64,000 nt of DNA from Pseudomonas sp. UBA1879. Lineage in GTDB: Bacteria > Pseudomonadota > Gammaproteobacteria > Pseudomonadales > Pseudomonadaceae. The stretch spans positions 446,273 to 510,272 of the forward strand of contig NZ_DDHJ01000015.1 in the NCBI RefSeq assembly GCF_002338065.1, given 5' to 3'. The position numbers were made by a program, and so were the translations under genes. Of the stretch, positions 60,498 through 64,000 are shown one piece after another; the first letter of the stretch is position 1; each line of letters opens with the position of its first letter. The notes below the pieces were generated by a model. That model was given only the letters and a program-made list of their open reading frames with translations. It was not told the origin of the DNA and did not search any database.

Positions 60498-60962
60498 ATG
60501 ACCGAAAAAAAGTATTCATTAGTGACTGCAAACGAAACACTCCTGATCGAGCGCGAAGTCCAGCGCCTTCTCACAGCCTTTGTGCATAAGATCGATGACG
60601 GCAAGTTCGGCGAGGCTGCCGAGCTGTTCTTGCATGGTGAGTACGAGGTCGAAGGCTCTAAGTTCGTGGGGCGTGACGCCGTAGAGAGCTTCCTCAACGG
60701 GTTGGTGCAGCCTCATCACGACGGTGTGCGTCGTACCTGGCATTCGATCACTAACATAGCGGTTGAGATTGACCCATTAGGCGATAGCGCCTCGAGTGTC
60801 AGCTATTACACCGTTCATCAGCAGCTTGAAGGTCATCCCTTTGAGCTGGTACGAGCCGGGCGATGGCACGATACCTTCGAGCTCTTTAGCGGGGATTGGA
60901 GATTCAAATCTCGTGTGAGCGAACTCCGCATGTCGGGGCTGGCCGGTCTACCATCAGTTTAG
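60498..60962 (+). CDS. SnoaL-like/nuclear transport factor 2 family protein, paralogue of 40049
   Basis: A 154-residue NTF2-like protein. Shared segments with the protein at 40049 include DGVRRTWHSITNIAVEID, GDSASSVSYYTVHQQLEG and the GDWRFKSRVSELRM end. The N-terminal helix ANETLLIEREVQRLLTAFVHKIDDGKFGEAAELF is the family helix. It precedes the SDR at 61265, as the protein at 40049 precedes SDR genes, so a SnoaL-SDR unit appears twice. It may bind a hydrophobic ketone or epoxide. The 60250-60497 gap holds no supported gene. Confidence 0.8.
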   Translation: MTEKKYSLVTANETLLIEREVQRLLTAFVHKIDDGKFGEAAELFLHGEYEVEGSKFVGRDAVESFLNGLVQPHHDGVRRTWHSITNIAVEIDPLGDSASSVSYYTVHQQLEGHPFELVRAGRWHDTFELFSGDWRFKSRVSELRMSGLAGLPSV

Positions 60963-61169
60963 AGGATTGCACCCAACGCTAGCGGTGTCAGAGGCATGAG
61001 TCGAACCCGGCAAGCGTTCAATCGAGTGACCCAAACGATGCTGTCTGTGGCAGACATAGCTGCCCGTCTTGGCGTGTCCATCGCAATCTAGAGTCTCCCT
61101 CATCGCCGCTCAGCACCGGGATCAGCGCGGCGGATCGCAATCGTGAGAACAGTAGTTATGAATATTCCT

Positions 61170-61185
61170 TATAGCGATCGCTAAA
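61170..61185. promoter_or_regulatory. TetR-regulon operator, site 9
   Basis: TATAGCGATCGCTAAA fits the consensus at every conserved position, centred on a perfect TAGCGATCGCTA palindrome, 80 bp before the SDR start. Confidence 0.7.
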
Positions 61186-61209
61186 TAAGAGCTTGCGTGT
61201 TCGGCCTTA

Positions 61210-61225
61210 TATAGTGTTTGCTATA
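61210..61225. promoter_or_regulatory. TetR-regulon operator, site 10
   Basis: TATAGTGTTTGCTATA, one mismatch to the consensus, 40 bp from site 9 and 40 bp before the SDR start. Confidence 0.65.
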
Positions 61226-61264
61226 AGCAGATTCATCACTAACCCACTCCAAAAAGGCGTTCCC

Positions 61265-62005
61265 ATGAGTTTTGATAACAAGGTTGTGCTGGTAACAGGT
61301 GGTTCATCAGGTATCGGGCTGGCAATCGCCAAGATTTTCTCGGATCAAGGCGCTCATCTGGTCATCACCGGTCGCAAACAGGACCGTCTGGACGAAGCCA
61401 AGGCGGTCCTCGGTACGAACGTCGTCGCCATCAAGGCCGATGTCGCCGACTTGAACGAGCTCGCCGGCCTCTTTGATCAGATCAAGGCGTTGCATGGCCG
61501 CATCGACGTTTTGGTAGCGAATGCAGGCATTGGTCAGATATCACCTTTAGGCTCGATCACCGAGGCAGGTTTCGATCTGGCGTTCAACACCAATGTGAAG
61601 GGGGTGACGTTCACTGTCCAAGGAGCTTTGCCACTGATGGGGCAAGGCGGCAGCGTTGTCATCATCGGTTCTACTGCATCGATGAACCCGGGTGGCGGAT
61701 TGAGCGTTTATGGAGCAACCAAAGCGGCACTCCGCAGCCTTGTAAGAAGCTGGATTTTGGATATCAAGGGCTCTGGCGTGCGCATCAACCTGCTGAGTCC
61801 TGGTCCTGTCGATACTGATTCATTACGCAATATGCTGGGATCAGACGCAGACTCGATCCTCGAATTTCTGAACGACAAAAGCACATTGGGTCGAATTGGT
61901 CAGGCAGATGAGATTGGTAAAGCGGTCGCTTTCCTAGCCAGCAATGACTCGAGCTACATCAATGGGGTTGAGCTGTTTGCAGATGGCGGTGCTTCTCAGG
62001 TGTAA
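61265..62005 (+). CDS. Short-chain dehydrogenase/reductase, paralogue of the SDR at 42608
   Basis: A 246-residue SDR. It shows VLVTGGSSGIGLAIAKIF, LVANAGIGQISPLGSITEAGFD, VIIGSTASMNPGGGLSVYGATKAALRSLVRSW and LLSPGPVDTDSLRN, and ends NGVELFADGGASQV. It is clearly paralogous with the SDR at 42608, and both have clustered operator palindromes. AAAAGGCG precedes the ATG. It is the last gene before the phage-like boundary. Confidence 0.88.
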   Translation: MSFDNKVVLVTGGSSGIGLAIAKIFSDQGAHLVITGRKQDRLDEAKAVLGTNVVAIKADVADLNELAGLFDQIKALHGRIDVLVANAGIGQISPLGSITEAGFDLAFNTNVKGVTFTVQGALPLMGQGGSVVIIGSTASMNPGGGLSVYGATKAALRSLVRSWILDIKGSGVRINLLSPGPVDTDSLRNMLGSDADSILEFLNDKSTLGRIGQADEIGKAVAFLASNDSSYINGVELFADGGASQV

Positions 62006-62797
62006 ACCCCCGTATGCGTGTTGCATATCCACGAATGCAGCACGCATACGTTTACATTTGTTGTGGTCGTGAGCGCCGTCTTCGCGAGCGGTGTGTCGTT
62101 GCCGATTGACGAAGAAAAAGGTCGTTGCTCGGACAGTATTCCGGGTGAAGGGACTGGGATCACAGCGCTTGTGGAGTAGGGCGGTCACTACTCCATCACC
62201 TTGTGCGAGCATCAGCCCAACGACCCCGAGCTCCAATCCGTTGCCAGTCGCCCTGTTATGCCAGTGCCTGCGGCCATGTCATACGCTGACAAATACATGC
62301 TCCGCATTCCAGATCTAGCATCCAGGGCTCCGCGTTACGACGACCTCACAAAACCTCGTGATTTCACCAGGCCCACTTGCCTGGCAACTACCAATATCCG
62401 TCTCGTTAGCGCAGCCAAGGCGCGTGGTCTTGACGTTGGCAACTACCACGGTGAGCAGGTCCGCTGCCAGTGCTACACGCAGCAGATATCTCGAATGAGT
62501 ACTTCGCATGTGTTCTGCATGGATGTCGTTCAAAACGGCTATTTTGATGACAGTAGGCTCCAGCGCACGTTAGCAATACCGAACGGCATAGCTTCCGACG
62601 TATCATCAGTAGCGCCGTCCGAAGGTCCGCGGCGAATGCCCGCGGCCGCGGACCGCAGGACACAAGTAGCGCCGTCGTCTATTCGGATACTGATCCGTAG
62701 GTTGGGCTGATGGATCGCTCAGTCTGCCGGGATGAGATTTAGCGACAGATTGAGGGAATGGATTCTGATGACGCTGCTGCGCATCTATCTCTAGGCG
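62006..62797. other. Gene-poor interval before the phage boundary
   Basis: About 790 bp without a supported gene; the one longer plus-strand frame (62201-62710) has no ribosome site and no family features. It contains a 10-bp inverted repeat GGTCCGCGGC/GCCGCGGACC (62624-62654), bracketed by direct copies of AGTAGCGCCGTC (62608 and 62665). Confidence 0.5.
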
Positions 62798-62889
62798 GGT
62801 TCGTATAATGGCCCGGCTTATGTTGAGCGGCCTGTGGAAAATGCCCTCGGCACCACGGGGCGCGTAACATAGGCCGCATTATGCGAACG
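62798..62889. repeat. Paired inverted dif-like XerC/XerD sites (CTXphi-type attP candidate)
   Basis: Site 1, plus orientation: XerC-type arm GGTTCGTATAA (62798-62808), 9-base centre, XerD-type arm TTATGTTGAGC (62818-62828). Site 2, minus orientation: XerC arm CGTTCGCATAA (62889-62879), 6-base centre TGCGGC, XerD arm CTATGTTACGC (62872-62862). Each XerC arm matches 9 of 11 bases of the Escherichia coli dif arm. In the plus strand GGTTCGTATAATG can pair with CATTATGCGAACG apart from the end base and one G-T wobble, so single-stranded DNA would fold into an imperfect double-stranded dif-like site. Confidence 0.72.
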
Positions 62890-63111
62890 CCACTTCTCAT
62901 CCCCGATCACCTGGTGCGCGATGCCCGGCTCTATGCCCCGTCGCGTGACCCTCTCGATGCTGTCTGCCATTGCCTTGCTGATTACCCTCGGCTCGTCGCA
63001 GAAGCTCGCCAAATGCGTTCTAGGCTTCACCAGCTCGACATGGAGGCCGCTGACCTCGATGCTCGCGTTCAGGCTCTCCAGAGCGCCTGCAGGGCAATCC
63101 TCGACCTCTAG
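62881..63111 (+). CDS. Small helical protein at the phage-like left end
   Basis: A 76-residue protein beginning inside dif-like site 2. It reads RTPLLIPDHLVRDARLYAPS followed by a leucine-rich heptad stretch (EARQMRSRLHQLDMEAADLD and beyond) likely to form a coiled coil. Composition is coding-like, but no ribosome site is clear. I do not recognise the family. A terminator lies 110 bp downstream. Similar short proteins are common at ends of filamentous prophages and integrative elements. Confidence 0.5.
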   Translation: MRTPLLIPDHLVRDARLYAPSRDPLDAVCHCLADYPRLVAEARQMRSRLHQLDMEAADLDARVQALQSACRAILDL

Positions 63112-63455
63112 CCGTACCTCGACTGCCCGAAGGGCATTAGGCGCCACTCGTTCTTCTGCCGGCCGTTGAAACATCCGCGCCGACACCCGGCAACGCCGGC
63201 CGGTCTTCCGCCCAACAAAAAACCCCCAGCGATCGCCGGATCACTGAGGGTTCTTTTGCGTGCCAGACGCTCGTAGCGCCTTCGTCATTCGTCCGCGTGC
63301 CGGTCCAACCGCTTTTCCCCTTGCACGTTTCCTGCGCGAAGCCAGCGCGGTCCCGTGACGTGAATCACCATCGCCGGACAGGTCCCGGTAGGTCCCATCT
63401 CAATGCTGTGCTTTTCCGCTTTTCGATCTGGAGCTGGGGAGGGTGCTGGAGTCAT
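63112..63455. other. Interval downstream of the small protein
   Basis: Holds the terminator at 63221 and an open minus-strand frame (63285-63503, ending VTGPRWLRAGNVQGEKRLDR and HADE). That frame could be a small phage gene but lacks a good start. Nothing else is recognisable. Confidence 0.35.
63221..63256 (+). terminator. Rho-independent terminator
   Basis: AACCCCCAG pairs with CTGAGGGTT (one mismatch) around a short GC-rich loop, followed by CTTTTG and preceded by an A-run, so it could work in both directions. Confidence 0.75.
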
Positions 63456-63515
63456 CCCGGCGCAGCCGGGTCCACCATCTCTAATGGTGGACTCTTGTCT
63501 CATGGTGAGACTTTT
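63456..63515. repeat. Three consecutive hairpins
   Basis: CCCGG/CCGGG (63456-63470), TCCACCAT/ATGGTGGA (63471-63491) and GTCTCA/TGAGAC (63497-63511) follow one another with almost no spacing, then TTTT. The second and third loops also look like a diverged direct repeat. This is typical of a single-stranded-DNA phage intergenic region or of a strong bidirectional terminator after the repressor gene. Confidence 0.65.
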
Positions 63516-63518
63516 CGA

Positions 63519-63731
63519 CTACTCAGCCTCGATCTTCAGTTCTCCGTCCGAGCTGACCTGCACAAGCTTCGTTGCATTGTCAAGTATGTAATGTGCCAAC
63601 TCGCTGTCGCGTAGCGGCTGCCTGCCTTTTTTGACAAGTAACTTATTGATTTCTACGCACTTATGTCTGAGCGCTTCTTGTTCGGCGTTTGAAAGCCGCA
63701 GCGTTGCTGGCATGTCGCTATTACCTGTCAT
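63519..63731 (-). CDS. Small ribbon-helix-helix-like DNA-binding protein (putative phage repressor)
   Basis: A 70-residue protein. The layout is beta strand (ATLRLS), helix A (NAEQEALRHKCVEINKLLV), turn and helix B (RDSELAHYILDNATKLV), the pattern of ribbon-helix-helix repressors. A GGAGGG site lies 10 bases before the ATG at 63731. It is divergent from the replication-type gene at 63867 across a repeat-rich 135-bp gap, the same arrangement as rstR/rstA in CTXphi. It would keep the phage genes silent. Its family is inferred from pattern only. Confidence 0.65.
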   Translation of the reverse strand: MTGNSDMPATLRLSNAEQEALRHKCVEINKLLVKKGRQPLRDSELAHYILDNATKLVQVSSDGELKIEAE

Positions 63732-63752
63732 CTGAAAATCCCTCCGAGTGTA

Positions 63753-63833
63753 CGTGCATGCATGTGATTTGTGTTGACGTATGCAAGTTCCCACGTATAC
63801 ATTCCGCGCAAATGTGATTTGCATGCATGCACG
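63753..63833. promoter_or_regulatory. Repeat-rich operator and promoter of the replication-type gene
   Basis: CGTGCATGCATG (63753-63764) and CATGCATGCACG (63822-63833) form a perfect 12-bp inverted repeat. ATGTGATTTG is directly repeated at 63762 and 63812. Between them lies a likely sigma-70 promoter toward the right: TTGACG (63774) and TATACA (63796), 16 bp apart. Repressor dimers at the outer repeats could loop over the promoter. Confidence 0.65.
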
Positions 63834-63866
63834 CATGCAGTCGTTTTCACTTCTGGACGGACCCTG

Positions 63867-64000
63867 ATGCTCGACCGCATACACCTCTTCATCCCGTTCC
63901 TGTCAGATTTCGTTGATCTGCTCAACGTCGAGGGCAGAGAAGAGCCGGTTCATATTGTTCGTGGTGGCCTGGAAGGTTTGGGCGCTGCCGGTGTTCGTTT
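63867..64000 (+). CDS. Putative phage/plasmid replication initiator (II/X or RstA-like), partial
   Basis: The first ~44 codons of a gene that leaves the window: MLDRIHLFIPFLSDFVDLLN then VEGREEPVHIVRGGLEGLGA. The MxDRxxLxxPF opening resembles gene II/X-type and RstA-type replication proteins of filamentous phages, which nick the plus-strand origin. Identification is limited by the short visible part; its position opposite a small repressor and beside an attP-like hairpin supports it. Confidence 0.5.
   Translation, partial: MLDRIHLFIPFLSDFVDLLNVEGREEPVHIVRGGLEGLGAAGVR

Larger units (their letters stand above)
60963..61264. promoter_or_regulatory. Region with a regulator remnant and two operators
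   Basis: Around 61000-61090 the plus strand reads QAFNRVTQTMLSVADIAARL then stop, which resembles a helix-turn-helix of an AraC-type regulator, probably a remnant (weak). The right end has the two operator palindromes of the SDR gene. Confidence 0.4.

Noticed and set aside
62201..62710. 169-codon plus-strand frame in the gap before the phage boundary
   Set aside because: No ribosome site, odd composition and no recognisable domain. It also crosses the repeat structure at 62608-62676.
63297..63614. 105-codon plus-strand frame across the hairpin cluster
   Set aside because: It runs through three perfect hairpins and the end of the opposing repressor gene and lacks a ribosome site.
1..64000. 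CRISPR arrays, tRNA, rRNA and complete insertion sequences
   Set aside because: No regularly spaced repeats, no cloverleaf-type conserved arms and no intact transposase were found on reading.

Overview
The window looks like a chromosomal segment of a fluorescent-group Pseudomonas. The signs are a thermostable-hemolysin/AMP-ligase/heme-oxygenase-like operon, OprD-family porins, GntR/LysR/TetR/LacI-controlled catabolic operons, many 4-base ATGA/GTGA gene overlaps, and Hfq/Crc-type A-rich leaders. It is accessory metabolic DNA. I saw no rRNA, tRNA or CRISPR array.

Layout. 0-3.1 kb: thermostable hemolysin - AMP-binding ligase - heme-oxygenase-like enzyme operon (minus strand) and a cytochrome b561. 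3.7-12 kb: module A. A LacI regulator, a DapA-type aldolase and a MaoC hydratase stand divergent from a CoA-transferase, a shikimate-dehydrogenase-like enzyme, a DenD-like dehydrogenase and an MFS carrier, followed by a decayed oprD. Two LacI-type operators lie in the divergent promoter. 12-24 kb: a GntR-controlled operon with a peptide-type ABC importer and an unusual enzyme set: NAD-epimerase, PuuE-like deacetylase, SDR, hydantoinase, hydratase of the 2-keto-4-pentenoate family and an HD phosphohydrolase. 24.2-32.5 kb: module B. A TetR regulator with a palindromic operator precedes an enoyl-CoA hydratase, an MFS carrier, paralogues of the module A CoA-transferase and shikimate-dehydrogenase-like enzyme, a DHDPS-family aldolase, a TIM-barrel isomerase and a second MaoC. 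Modules A and B look like two versions of one undescribed CoA-thioester pathway.

32.5-43.4 kb and 57.4-62 kb: short-chain reductases, SnoaL-like and VOC proteins, an enoyl-reductase-like protein, an AhpD-like protein and an MFS pump, punctuated by remnants of a chemotaxis receptor. Ten copies of a 16-bp palindrome (TNTAGYG-NN-CRCTANA) precede these genes and one local tetR gene, which suggests a dispersed TetR regulon. 43.5-57.4 kb: a complete beta-oxidation cassette (LysR, acyl-CoA dehydrogenase, ADP-forming-type CoA ligase, SCP2-like protein, alpha/beta hydrolase, hydratase/dehydrogenase fusion, aldehyde dehydrogenase, DUF485/ActP symporter, PcaF-type thiolase, OprD porin). It fits a C6 lactone/dicarboxylate that ends in 3-oxoadipyl-CoA.

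62.8-64 kb: the left edge of what appears to be a filamentous-phage (inovirus) prophage. Two inverted dif-like XerC/XerD sites 33 bp apart could fold in single-stranded DNA like the CTXphi attP(+) hairpin. They are followed by a small protein, a cluster of hairpins, a ribbon-helix-helix-type repressor, a repeat-rich operator/promoter and the start of a divergent replication-type gene that runs off the window.
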